Shown in pieces: positions 8,395 through 17,051 of a stretch of 64,000 bases of DNA (position 1 is the first letter of the stretch; each line of letters starts with the position of its first letter). The position numbers and the translations under genes are program-made. This stretch comes from Tolypothrix sp. PCC 7712 (GTDB taxonomy: Bacteria > Cyanobacteriota > Cyanobacteriia > Cyanobacteriales > Nostocaceae), in assembly GCF_025860405.1 (NCBI RefSeq), contig NZ_CP063785.1, forward strand, positions 2,976,001 through 3,040,000. The letters run 5' to 3'. The notes beneath the pieces are model-generated. The model worked only from the letters and a program-made list of their open reading frames with translations. It was not told the origin of the DNA and ran no database searches.

Positions 8395-9744
8395 ATGGCA
8401 GCAAATTATACAGTTAAGAAAATCAAAAAATCCCTTCACGAAGCGGGTGTTAAATTTGTCCGCATTCTCTGGTGTGATAATGCCAACATCATTCGGGGGA
8501 AAGCTGTGCATTTAGAGATGCTTTCTCACTATTTTGAACATGGTGTAGGCATATCAGCAGGGGAACAAGGCATACCTGTAATGTATGATGCGATCGCACC
8601 TGATTGTGGTTTGGCTCCTGTGGGTGAAATCCGCTTGGTTGCAGATTGGGATAGCTTGGCACCTCTACCATACGCCCCTGGTCATGCCCGTGTGCTGGGA
8701 AATATGATACTTGATCGGCAACCTTGGGCGTTTTGTCCGCGCCATTTTCTCATGGAGATGATCGCCGCCGCAAAACGTGAAGGATTGGAAGTTAAAGCCG
8801 CTTTTGAAAACGAATTTTATCTATTGCGACAAACATCTGAGGGCATTGTACCTACAGAATCCACGGTGTTTGCTGCTACTCAAGCAATGGATATTAATCG
8901 GGAGGTAATTGATGCGATCGCAGATGCTTTAATTGCTCAAAAAATCCCTGTAGAACAGTATTACCCAGAATCCGGCCCCGGTCAGCAGGAAATATCTATG
9001 CGTTATACCGACGCTTTGCGTGCCGCTAACTACCAAATTGTATTTCGAGAAACCGTCAGAGCGATCGCGCGTCAGCACAATTTGACTGCATCTTTCTTAC
9101 CGAAAATCTTTCCTGAAGCAGCGAGTAGCGGTTGTCACATCCATCTCAGCTTGTGGCGTGACGGGGAAAACATTGTACCCGATGCTCAAGGTGCCGCAGG
9201 TCTGTCTCCGACAGCTAGAGCCTTTATTGCAGGTATTCTGCATCATCTGCCAGCACTGATGGCTATCACTACCCCTAGTCCCAATTCTTACCGCCGCATT
9301 CGTCCTCATACTTGGAGTGGGGCTTTCCGTTGTTGGGGAATCGATAACCGCGAAGCGGCTGTGCGAGTTCCCAGCGACCCTGAATTTGGCAATCCGACAC
9401 ATTTTGAGGTCAAAACTGTAGATGCAACCGCGAATCCTTTCTTAGCTTTAGGCGCAATCATTGCAGCCGGACTAGACGGAATACAACGCAATCTTGAACT
9501 TGCCAACCCTGTCAACGAAGACCCCGGAAATTTACCCAGCGAACAGCGCACAGCCAATGGTATTGACCCCTTACCCACAAATTTAGGAGAAGCGTTAGAG
9601 AACCTCAGACAAAATAACGTCTTATTAAATGCTTTAAATCCCCAATTATCGCAAGCCTTTGTCGCAGTCCGTCAAGCCGAATGGCTAGCAATGAAAGATT
9701 GGGACTTAGATGCAGAAGTAAAGCTGTTATTGGAGAGGTATTGA
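8395..9744 (+). CDS. Glutamine synthetase-like ligase (FluG/NodGS C-terminal type)
   Basis: A 449-residue member of the glutamine synthetase family. It keeps the metal and ATP site pieces AAFENEFYLL (Glu pair), SGPGQQEISMRY, the catalytic-domain SGCHIHLSLW His, and NSYRRIRPHTWSGAF with the substrate arginines, then ANPFLALGAIIAAG. It is divergent from true GlnA: the N-terminal beta-grasp is short (VKFVRILWCDNANIIRGKAV) and there is no adenylylation tyrosine segment. Such proteins are gamma-glutamyl ligases of amines or of unknown substrate. A ribosome site (GGGGTGAG) precedes the ATG. The amidohydrolase downstream on the same strand corresponds to the other half of fungal FluG and plant NodGS. 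Confidence 0.85.
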   Translation: MAANYTVKKIKKSLHEAGVKFVRILWCDNANIIRGKAVHLEMLSHYFEHGVGISAGEQGIPVMYDAIAPDCGLAPVGEIRLVADWDSLAPLPYAPGHARVLGNMILDRQPWAFCPRHFLMEMIAAAKREGLEVKAAFENEFYLLRQTSEGIVPTESTVFAATQAMDINREVIDAIADALIAQKIPVEQYYPESGPGQQEISMRYTDALRAANYQIVFRETVRAIARQHNLTASFLPKIFPEAASSGCHIHLSLWRDGENIVPDAQGAAGLSPTARAFIAGILHHLPALMAITTPSPNSYRRIRPHTWSGAFRCWGIDNREAAVRVPSDPEFGNPTHFEVKTVDATANPFLALGAIIAAGLDGIQRNLELANPVNEDPGNLPSEQRTANGIDPLPTNLGEALENLRQNNVLLNALNPQLSQAFVAVRQAEWLAMKDWDLDAEVKLLLERY

Positions 9745-9839
9745 GGAGAGTGGGCATGGGGGATAGGGCATGGGGCATGGGGCATTTGTCAAAGGTCAAG
9801 GGTCAAAGGTTAAGAGTTAAGGTTGGAATGTGGGTTTCA

Positions 9840-10110
9840 AAGGTGCAGTTTTGCAGATCAAAGGTGTAATGTTCAGGCTTAAAGCCGCAACTTTGGAGAT
9901 AAAAGCCGCAACGTTCAGGCTCAAAGCGGCAACTTTGCAGATAAAAGCCGCAATGTTCAAGCTCAAAGCTGCAAAGTCCAAGTTCAAAGCTGCAACTTCC
10001 ACCCTCAACACCTCAACATTCAAGCTCAAAAGTAGAAACCCCACCCTCAACACCTCAACCTCCAAGTTCAAAGCTACAACTTTCACCCTCAACACCCCAA
10101 TTTCCCCGCT
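9840..10110. repeat. Degenerate 21-22-bp tandem repeat between the FluG-like genes
   Basis: Units such as AAAGCCGCAACTTTGGAGAT, AAAGCGGCAACTTTGCAGAT and CTCAAAGCTGCAA recur about every 21 bases, grading into CACCCTCAACACCTCAAC units. Because the period is a multiple of three and seven, both strands stay open for about 90 codons and would give heptapeptide repeats (for example LKAATL.. / LNIAAFI..). No ribosome site or conserved domain supports coding. The block plus short flanking STRRs fills the 438-bp gap 9745-10182. Confidence 0.8.
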
Positions 10111-10182
10111 TAAAACCTAATCATTGTTCCTATCTCCCCCATTCCCCCTTCCCCCTTCCCCCTTCCCCATTTCCCAACCCCC

Positions 10183-11301
10183 ATGCAACTCAACCTCACC
10201 GACATTCCCCTCATTGATCAACACGCGCACAATATACTTAAGCCGGAAGTTGCGGCGCGTTATCCGTTTGCGGCTGCGTTTACGGAAGGATATGACGAGG
10301 AAATAGTTAATCATCATGCGCGCCACACATTCTTTTATCGCCGCAGTCTCAGAGAAATCGCAGCTTTATTGGAATGTGATGCTGAGGAAAGTGCGATCGC
10401 AGCTCGGCGGGAAAGTTTAGGATTAGAAAATCTGACGCGGCTTTATTTCCAAGCTGGGAACCTAGAAGCGATTTATTTGGATGATGGATTGGACACTGAA
10501 AGTATCCTACCTTTGTCATGGCACGAACAATTAATTACCGTCCGTAGAATTCTGCGGTTGGAAGTAATTGCAGAACAGCTAATTCCTCAAGTTACCAATT
10601 TTGAGGATTTTCTCGCCAGATTCCACAGCGAAATCGATCCGCCGCCGCCTGGAGTTGTGGGTTTTAAGAGTATTGTTTGTTATCGCAGTGGTTTAGATGT
10701 CCAGCCTGTAACTTATGAAGTGGCTGCATCTCGTTTTGATGAAATTAGACAAACACTCAATAATCAACCAGTGCGTCTGGTTGATAAAGCTTTGATTGAT
10801 TTTTTACTGCAAGAAGCCTTGTTAATTGCGGCGAAATATCAGCTACCCTTGCAGTTACATACTGGTTTTGGTGACCCCGATTTAGATTTACGATTAGCTA
10901 ATCCCCTACATTTGCGATCGCTTTTAGAATTACCCCAATATCGTCAAGCACCTTTGGTATTGTTACACGCGGCTTATCCCTTCATGCGAGAGGCAGGGTA
11001 TTTAGCTGCTGTTTATCCGCAAGTTTATTTAGATTATGGTTTGGCAATACCATCTTTAAGTGTATCGGGAATGCGTGAAGCCATCAGGCAATTGTTAGAG
11101 TTAGCGCCAACTAGCAAACTGATGTATTCCTCTGATGCTCATTCAATTCCCGAATTGTATTATTTAGGGGCAAAATGGGGTCGCCAGCTATTACAAGAAG
11201 TACTCACCCAGGCTATTCAAGATACCGATATTACTCTGAAAGAAGCAGAAGCGATCGCTCTTGCAATTTTACGCGAAAATTCCTTATCTCTGTATCAATA
11301 A
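10183..11301 (+). CDS. Amidohydrolase (FluG/NodGS N-terminal type)
   Basis: A 372-residue TIM-barrel amidohydrolase. Metal-ligand candidates are the HxH of LIDQHAHNI near the start, the strand LQLHTGFGDPDLD, LVLLHAAYPFMREAGYL and the Asp of LMYSSDAHSIPELYYLGA. These are the signatures of the amidohydrolase half of FluG. It follows the glutamine-synthetase-like gene on the same strand, so the pair may make and hydrolyse a gamma-glutamyl or related amide. The ATG at 10183 directly follows a CCCCCTTCCCCC tract and has no clear Shine-Dalgarno site. Confidence 0.85.
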   Translation: MQLNLTDIPLIDQHAHNILKPEVAARYPFAAAFTEGYDEEIVNHHARHTFFYRRSLREIAALLECDAEESAIAARRESLGLENLTRLYFQAGNLEAIYLDDGLDTESILPLSWHEQLITVRRILRLEVIAEQLIPQVTNFEDFLARFHSEIDPPPPGVVGFKSIVCYRSGLDVQPVTYEVAASRFDEIRQTLNNQPVRLVDKALIDFLLQEALLIAAKYQLPLQLHTGFGDPDLDLRLANPLHLRSLLELPQYRQAPLVLLHAAYPFMREAGYLAAVYPQVYLDYGLAIPSLSVSGMREAIRQLLELAPTSKLMYSSDAHSIPELYYLGAKWGRQLLQEVLTQAIQDTDITLKEAEAIALAILRENSLSLYQ

Positions 11302-11416
11302 GCCAGGGGGCAAGGGTCAGAGAAAAGGAATAGTAGTGATGAGTCTACAAATTGAATAATTTATGTTTACAATTTCCCCTTAAGGAAGAATTACTATCTT
11401 CCAACCCCCAAATTTA

Positions 11417-11515
11417 ATACCAAATCAAATAATGTTTGCGACACATCAATAATATTCTAGAGCGCACGGCGTGTCATACTCCTACAATTTGTCGCATTCT
11501 TTTTTCAAATTGGTA
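11417..11515. mobile_element. MITE-like element (ATACCAAAT family), copy B
   Basis: Runs from ATACCAAATCAAATAATG to TTTTTTCAAATTGGTA. Terminal inverted repeats (ATACCAAtT/ AATTGGTAt) and sub-terminal GCGACA/TGTCGC are shared with the other copies. About 100 bp, non-coding. Confidence 0.85.
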
Positions 11516-11526
11516 AGTAACCACGC

Positions 11527-11675
11527 AAAATTAATTACAGTCATTGCGAGCGCAGCGTAAAGCCTTCGGCATAGCTTCGCTTAACGCGTAGCGTCTCGAA
11601 GAGAAGCAATCTCAACCCTTGCGATTGCTTCATTCCGCTCCGCTCCATTCGCAATGACATTTTGTAATTAATTTT
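11527..11675. repeat. Palindromic element with AAAATTAATTACA ends
   Basis: A 13-bp perfect inverted repeat (AAAATTAATTACA / TGTAATTAATTTT) surrounds the GTCATTGCGAG...TCGCAATGAC repeat (11540-11658), the type also found innermost at 6804. The core includes AGCGTCTCGAAGAGAAGCAATC. Confidence 0.8.
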
Positions 11676-11696
11676 GTTTAACTACTTATTACTCAA

Positions 11697-11794
11697 CAAA
11701 AAACAGATCAATCATTTTGGAGGGGGTTTGGGGGACGCAACCGTCACCCAATCGGGGGTTTGGGGGAGAATCCCCCAATTCTTCTGGCTTCTTT
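11697..11794. repeat. Dispersed ~98-bp repeat (GGAGGGGGTTTGGGGGA type)
   Basis: Matches 18481-18579 in the opposite orientation over nearly its whole length, including CGCAACCGTCACCCAAT and the flank TTCTTCTGGCTTCTTT. Non-coding. Confidence 0.8.
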
Positions 11795-11803
11795 AATTCA
11801 GTG

Positions 11804-11907
11804 ATACCAAATCAAATAATGTTTGCGACACATCAATCAATAATATTCTAGAGGGCACAGCGTGCCATACTCCTACAATCTGTCGCATTCTTTTTTCAAA
11901 TTGGTAT
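11804..11907. mobile_element. MITE-like element, copy C
   Basis: Nearly identical to copy B with a four-base duplication (ATCAATCAATAATATT). Ends ATACCAAATCAAATAATG and TTTTTTCAAATTGGTAT. The close similarity to copy B, 290 bp away, suggests recent movement. Confidence 0.85.
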
Positions 11908-12055
11908 AACATCTTACTCCTAGCCTAATTACAAGTTATATCCCAAGGTAAAATACCACAACCAAGAAATGAAGAGCTATCTTTCCAGTCAACTGTCTAC
12001 TTTCAACAGTATTTTCAAGTCATACCAAGTTGGAATGCTAGGAGTTAAACTGAAT

Positions 12056-13459
12056 TTAAGGTGTAGTATTGCCAACTAAATTACCTTTATCTTTAGATGT
12101 ATGCAACTCGCTAGTAGTAACCACGATATTGTTAACAGCATTAGGATTGGTAACAGTTTTGATTTCTACAAAAGCCTCGCGATTTGTAATCAATCTAGAG
12201 CGACGGTTACGAGTGATATAGTTCCACGCCCACTGGAAGACTACTAGTAATTTAGTGTCAAATTCAATTAAGAAGTAGATGTGAACTACTAACCAAAATA
12301 CCCAAGCTAAGAAACCTGTGAGTTTGAGGAAGCCTAAATCGACAATGGCTAAATTCTGCCCAATCATCGCCAAACTACCGACGTGATTGTAATGGAATGG
12401 TGGCAAATTATAACCTTGGAGTCGTAGTTGAATGAGTGTGGCTACATACTCACCTTGTTGTTTAGCTACAGGTGCAACACCAGGTAAGGGTTTACCATCT
12501 TGATGGGAGAAGTTGCCTAAATCTCCGATGACGAAAATGTTGTCATAACCCTTGATAGTCAAGTCTGGTTCAACAATCACACGTCCAGCTTTATCGCACT
12601 CTACACCTGTACGTTTTGCTAAAACTCTCCCCATTGGCGAACCTTGCACACCAGCAGCCCACAGGATAGTTTTTGAGGGAATAGAGGTGATTTCGTCGCC
12701 TTGCTTGTAAGTAACGATGTCATTTTCAATATTTGTGACTCTGGTGTTGGTTTGAATATCCACACCCAATTTGCGTAGAGATTTTGCTGCTACTACTGAT
12801 AAATCTTGTGAAATGTGTGGCAGGATGTAATCGCCACCTTGTAATAAGACAATTTTCGCTTCTGAGGTGTTAATGTTGCGGAAATCTTCTTTGAGGGTTT
12901 TGTATGCCAATTCTGCGATCGCACCTGCTAATTCTACCCCTGTAGGGCCACCACCCACAATCACAAAGGTTAACAAAGCACGGCGTTTTTCAGGATCAGT
13001 TTCTTTTTCTGCGGCTTCAAAAGCGCCAAAGATCCGGCGACGCATTTCAATCGCATCTTCAACAGTTTTCAAGCCAGGGGCAAATTTTTGCCAGTTATCT
13101 TTACCAAAATAGGAGTGGTTAGCACCTGTAGCCACAATTAATGTATCGTAAGGTACTTCTTTATCGTTCAAGAAAACTTTTTGTGCTTTGGGATCGATAT
13201 CGCTTACTTCTCCCAGCAACACTTGTGTATTCTTACTTTTGCTGAATACAGATCGCAATGGTGAGGAAATATCAGCAGGTGAGAGCGCACCTGTGGCAAC
13301 TTGATATAAAAGCGGCTGAAATAGGTGGAAGTTACGTTTATCGATGAGAGTAACGTTTACATTTGCGTTAGCAAGATGCTTTGCTGTATATAGTCCACCA
13401 AAACCGCCGCCAATGATGACCACTTGATGTGGTGCTTTCTTTTCAAGTTTGCTTGTCAT
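12056..13459 (-). CDS. Type-2 NADH dehydrogenase (NDH-2), copy 2
   Basis: A 467-residue paralogue of the protein at 4162-5523, alike in most positions by eye. It has the same VVIIGGGFGGLYTAKHL FAD motif, VIVGGGPTGVELAGAIAEL NADH motif and C-terminal hydrophobic segment (LAWVFWLVVHIYFLIEF). It differs mainly in the last 40 residues, where it carries an extra Ser/Thr/Asn-rich tail (NNIVVTTSELHTSKDKGN). The same leader motif precedes both genes. It is probably the other half of a gene duplication now separated by about 6.5 kb. Confidence 0.92.
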   Translation of the reverse strand: MTSKLEKKAPHQVVIIGGGFGGLYTAKHLANANVNVTLIDKRNFHLFQPLLYQVATGALSPADISSPLRSVFSKSKNTQVLLGEVSDIDPKAQKVFLNDKEVPYDTLIVATGANHSYFGKDNWQKFAPGLKTVEDAIEMRRRIFGAFEAAEKETDPEKRRALLTFVIVGGGPTGVELAGAIAELAYKTLKEDFRNINTSEAKIVLLQGGDYILPHISQDLSVVAAKSLRKLGVDIQTNTRVTNIENDIVTYKQGDEITSIPSKTILWAAGVQGSPMGRVLAKRTGVECDKAGRVIVEPDLTIKGYDNIFVIGDLGNFSHQDGKPLPGVAPVAKQQGEYVATLIQLRLQGYNLPPFHYNHVGSLAMIGQNLAIVDLGFLKLTGFLAWVFWLVVHIYFLIEFDTKLLVVFQWAWNYITRNRRSRLITNREAFVEIKTVTNPNAVNNIVVTTSELHTSKDKGNLVGNTTP

Positions 13460-14089
13460 AAGACATATTTCCTTCTGTTAAGAAGCTGTAACTATTCTTA
13501 ACAAATATGTAACAGGATTTTGATATAAATTGCGGTTTCTTTAAAAACAATTAAAAAAATCAGAAAAGTAGCTAAAGCTACTAAATTGTAAAATTCTGCG
13601 ATCGCTTTCAGCCAGTGACCTTTATTAGCTGATTTTTGCTACAAAAACCGTATTTTTTATGACATACATCAGCAATGCCAATATCAGACTCATATTTAAT
13701 TTTGAAATTCACGTAGGATGCGTTAGCGATCGCGTAACGCATCCCTAGAAATGCTTAAATATTTCTTTCTCATTGGTTTTCGACATAATTTGAAGTCAAC
13801 CATTTTAAAAAATTAAGATTTTCTGCAAGCAAAATTTGTCATTGCGACCGGAACGAACTGTAGGGAAGCAATCCCAGAATCTCAGGCGATTACGTCGCTG
13901 CACTCGTGCGTAAGTCCTAATTGTCTCAATCTGCGAAGGCGATCGCTAAATTTTTTACAGTAATCAAATATGGCAGACTTCATTCAAATAATTGGTATTA
14001 CACCCTGCTTTAAATAACTCTAAACTTACTAGTTGACTAATTGTCTTTTAACAGAAATGAAACTTTTAGAACTGCACCATTAATAGCGC
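13460..14089. other. Intergenic region with repeats
   Basis: Holds a palindrome GGATGCGTTAGCGATCGCG...TAACGCATCC near 13716-13744, a type dispersed in this genome (variants near 37053 and 60799), and a degenerate GTCATTGCGA repeat near 13835. I see no gene. Confidence 0.6.
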
Positions 14090-14800
14090 TCATTTTGCTT
14101 GTACAGCTTCTTTGATACTAAAGTTAACTTCTTGCAAGTGTTCATTGATGTATGAAAGCAAAGCATATAAAAAAACAACAATGCCGAACATCTCGCAGAA
14201 CTCTTCAACAGCTGTAATCATTGCATAGGTTAGATCCAAATTATATATCTCGTTATGTCGTCCAGCAAACATTTCTGCACCTATGGCACCGCTAACAAAA
14301 ATAGTACCAGCAACCACAAATAAAAGCCTTGTTTTTTTTGGAAGATGAGTCAAAAATTTGAGATAAGACAACACAAAAATAATTGTTAGGGGAATACCAA
14401 CAGCAACCCAACCGAAGTGAAGAAACCCAGTTCTGCTAATGTGTGATCCTAAAATTATATCTGCATTCTCATGAATCATCGCTACTTCATCTATAGACAT
14501 ATACAAAAAAATAGCCGCTAAAACTTTCCAATGTAAGATGTAGCGAGTACGGGCCGTCTTTTGAGATTTAGCAATTAATGCTAAGAGCAGCGAACAAAAT
14601 AATAGCATGATAGATGAATACCAAGTGGGAATATTAGAATCCTGCCCCACATCGAACAACCTGACTAATCCAAAAACTCTACCATGACCAAGAACATAGG
14701 TAGAAAACTGTCCAGCAAAGCTGATAATGCTTAGTCCTATGACTACTATGGTCAGAAGTATGCCAACTCTTCGCGGAGAAATAAATAACGCTAGTCTCAC
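14090..14800 (-). CDS. Polytopic membrane protein of unknown function
   Basis: I do not recognise this 236-residue protein with confidence. It has about seven hydrophobic segments (for example VGILLTIVVIGLSIISFAG, WYSSIMLLFCSLLLALIA, LLFVVAGTIFVSGAIGAEM). Charged or metal-capable residues sit within or beside segments: YMSIDEVAMIHENAD, FLHFGWVAVGIP, GAEMFAGRHNE and AVEEFCEMFGIV. That pattern resembles membrane hydrolases or metal-binding membrane proteins, but this is inference only. It stands alone, with 630 bp before and 354 bp after, so operon context gives no help. Confidence 0.75.
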   Translation of the reverse strand: MRLALFISPRRVGILLTIVVIGLSIISFAGQFSTYVLGHGRVFGLVRLFDVGQDSNIPTWYSSIMLLFCSLLLALIAKSQKTARTRYILHWKVLAAIFLYMSIDEVAMIHENADIILGSHISRTGFLHFGWVAVGIPLTIIFVLSYLKFLTHLPKKTRLLFVVAGTIFVSGAIGAEMFAGRHNEIYNLDLTYAMITAVEEFCEMFGIVVFLYALLSYINEHLQEVNFSIKEAVQAK

Positions 14801-15154
14801 TAATGTAATTTCCTAAAAGCGAAACATCAATATCAGTATTTTAAATTTAATTAATCATTATTTAACTTGGATTTAACATTTAGTTTGTTGAAATTTAAAT
14901 GTTAAAAAAATCCCATGAGAGTATAATCTTCTCACTGAGAAGCATCAAGAAAATAATCTATAAAGTTAGCAATTTAATAGATATTAAAAGCTTTTAGCGG
15001 CTATATAACCTAAAAGTCTCGTTTTTCACTTTAAACAGCTCAATTATTCCTAATAAATTCTGATTCTTGTGATGCAGAAAAATAATTTTTATTTCTACCC
15101 TGGGAGAGATGACTAACTGTTGACATTAAGATGCTACTTTTCCCTGAAAACAAT
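14801..15154. other. 354-bp intergenic region, nothing recognised
   Basis: AT-rich DNA between the start of the membrane protein and the stop of the nucleoside hydrolase, both on the minus strand. I see no repeat, hairpin or gene that stands out. Confidence 0.4.
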
Positions 15155-16078
15155 TTACCTTGCCCATTGTTGCAAGATATAAGCATAAAAAGCTTCTTTA
15201 TCTACTTGATCCATTGCATAAATCTTGCGCCCACCAGACACTACTTTAGTCCGTCCTTGACTTGGCCCAGTAGTAATAATTTCTGTTTCCCATTCCCGTA
15301 ATTGATAAAATTCTGGATGTCCTAGATAAGCCGTCGCCAACACATCCCAAAAATAATAGTCTTGGGGAATAACTAAGGCATAACACTGTCCCGCCAAATC
15401 AGAAATAGGATAGTGACGTTGCTTTCCCATCTTTTGCACTAAATCTGATGTTACGGGTACATTATTAGTTAAATCCAAAGGACACATAATAATTTCAATT
15501 TGACTTTCCCACACCCGCGCTGCAGAAACTGCGTCCCAATAAACATTCCATTCCGCAGAACCATCTTGTCCTGGTTCCCAATTTTTTTCTACATTTCCAG
15601 GAACATTTAAAGCACCCCCCATCCAAACAATCTTTTGAATTTTCGCTTCAATATCTGGTGCTTGATCTAAAGCTGTTGCCACTGTAGTCAATGGCCCTGT
15701 TACCATCAACGTTACTGGTGCAGTCGCCTCACGCAAAACCTTCACCATAAAATCTTGCCCTGTCTCTGCAACCAAGCGTGTTTTCATGGTTTCGTTTTGA
15801 TTGAGAATTGGGAGATGATCAACTACAAAAGAATCACGGCGATAGAGATAAGGAAAAGCGTTAATACCCCGCACCGTGCTTTCCGCCACCGGGATATGCG
15901 AAAATCCCATCAAGTCTAAAATTTTACGCGTAGCACTAACAGCAGGTTGCACATAGCAATCAGCCGGAGTCACAACCACACCCAGTAATTCCACATGATC
16001 CATCGTCAACAGCAGCATAGTTGCTAGATAGTCGTCCACACCGCCATCGTGATCCATTAATACAAGTTGTTTGGACAT
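15155..16078 (-). CDS. Nucleoside hydrolase (inosine/uridine-preferring type)
   Basis: A 307-residue enzyme that would cleave ribonucleosides into base and ribose. The calcium-binding N-terminus MDHDGGVDDYLA matches the family DxDxxxDD signature; VTGPLTTVATAL and VWMGGALNVPGNV are also typical. I chose the ATG at 16078 because family proteins start here and the longer frame adds 23 unrelated residues that overlap the divergent gene. The cytosine deaminase starts only 18 bases away in the other direction, and a ribokinase lies 1 kb further on, which suggests ribonucleoside salvage. Confidence 0.9.
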   Translation of the reverse strand: MSKQLVLMDHDGGVDDYLATMLLLTMDHVELLGVVVTPADCYVQPAVSATRKILDLMGFSHIPVAESTVRGINAFPYLYRRDSFVVDHLPILNQNETMKTRLVAETGQDFMVKVLREATAPVTLMVTGPLTTVATALDQAPDIEAKIQKIVWMGGALNVPGNVEKNWEPGQDGSAEWNVYWDAVSAARVWESQIEIIMCPLDLTNNVPVTSDLVQKMGKQRHYPISDLAGQCYALVIPQDYYFWDVLATAYLGHPEFYQLREWETEIITTGPSQGRTKVVSGGRKIYAMDQVDKEAFYAYILQQWAR

Positions 16079-16096
16079 ACAAGGAGCATTAAATAT

Positions 16097-16528
16097 ATGG
16101 ATGAATTTATACAAGCTGCAATTCAAGAAGCAAAACAAGGTAGACAAGAAGGGGGAATTCCCATTGGTTCAGTGCTTGTCAAAGATGGCAAAATTCTCGG
16201 CAGAGGACACAACAAGCGCGTACAAGATGGTGATCCTGTTACCCACGCCGAAATTGATTGTCTCCGCAACGCCGGAAGAGTTGGTAACTACAGAGGTACA
16301 ACACTCTATTCAACCTTAATGCCATGCTACTTATGTGCTGGCGCAGTCGTGCAATTTGGCATTAAAAAAGTCATCGCCGGAGAATCGAGAACCTTTCCAG
16401 GTGCTAAAGAATTTATGATATCTCACGGCGTAGAAGTAATTGATCTCGGTCTAGATGAATGCGAACAAATGATGAGCGAATTTATCGAAACGAATCCCGA
16501 ATTGTGGAATGAGGATATTGGGAAGTAG
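16097..16528 (+). CDS. Cytosine deaminase (yeast Fcy1-like) of the CDA fold
   Basis: A 143-residue zinc deaminase. The HAE motif is in VTHAEIDCL and the second zinc motif is TLMPCYLCAGAVVQFGI. The C-terminal FIETNPELWNEDIG resembles the end of the small fungal cytosine deaminase rather than the large bacterial CodA, which is an amidohydrolase. It would turn cytosine into uracil. The ATG at 16097 has AAGGAG at 16080-16085. It is divergent from the nucleoside hydrolase with an 18-base gap, so the two are likely to be regulated together. A related guanine or riboflavin-pathway deaminase is less likely. Confidence 0.85.
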   Translation: MDEFIQAAIQEAKQGRQEGGIPIGSVLVKDGKILGRGHNKRVQDGDPVTHAEIDCLRNAGRVGNYRGTTLYSTLMPCYLCAGAVVQFGIKKVIAGESRTFPGAKEFMISHGVEVIDLGLDECEQMMSEFIETNPELWNEDIGK

Positions 16529-16693
16529 TTATTTGGGGTTTGTCATTTGTCATTTGTCATTTGTCGTTTGTTATTTGTCGTTTGTCATTTGGGAATTGGG
16601 TATTTGTCATTAATTATTTCTCCCCTGCTCCCTGCTCCCTGCTCCCTACCTTACTCAGTCTCCCTTGCTTGGAAATATAAACGTGCTATATTA

Positions 16694-16879
16694 ATGCACC
16701 GGGATGCAATGCCATTGTATTGGCTGACATCGTTAATGTATCAGGATGCAATGCCATTGTATCGGCTGACATTGTTTATGCATCCGGATGCAATGCCATT
16801 GTATTGGCTGACATTGTTAATGTATCGGGATGCAATGCCATTGTATCGAGTCACATTGTTAATGCATCCGGATGCAATG
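16694..16879. repeat. 42-bp tandem repeat, about 4.5 units
   Basis: Each unit carries GGATGCAATGCCATTGTAT and a CTGACATTGTTAATG half. The period of 42 is six heptamers and fourteen codons, so frames stay open and would encode 14-residue repeats. There is no start site or domain to support coding. It is followed by the CATCTCCCT tract at 16908. Together with short STRRs from 16540 these fill the gap between the deaminase and ribokinase. Confidence 0.85.
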
Positions 16880-16907
16880 TAATTTTAGTAGCCAATAGCC
16901 AATCTTT

Positions 16908-17049
16908 TACCCCCTCATCTCCCTTATCCCCCTCATCCCCCTCATCCCCCTCATCTCCCTCATCTCCCTCATCTCTCTCATCCCCCTCATCCCCCTCATC
17001 TCCCTCATCTCCCTCATCCCCCTCATCCCCCTCATCTCCCTCATCCCCA
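16908..17049. repeat. CCCTCATCT/CCCTCATCC nonamer tandem tract
   Basis: About sixteen nine-base units, mostly CCCTCATCT or CCCTCATCC, running up to the stop codon of the ribokinase gene. The same nonamer occurs at 5745-5800 and 52926-52965. Confidence 0.85.
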
Positions 17050-17051
17050 AA

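Larger units (their letters stand above)
11302..12055. other. 754-bp intergenic region made almost wholly of dispersed repeats
   Basis: Contains, in order, a MITE copy (11417-11515), a palindromic element (11527-11675), a GGGTTTGGGGGA repeat (11697-11794) and a second MITE copy (11804-11907). I see no gene in it. Confidence 0.8.

Noticed and set aside
9817-10120. Two overlapping open frames of about 92 and 96 codons on opposite strands
   Set aside because: Both come from the 21-bp period of the tandem repeat, and neither has a start signal; kept only as a repeat.
16694-16879. Possible CRISPR array
   Set aside because: Units are contiguous 42-bp repeats with no spacers between conserved repeats, so it is a tandem repeat.
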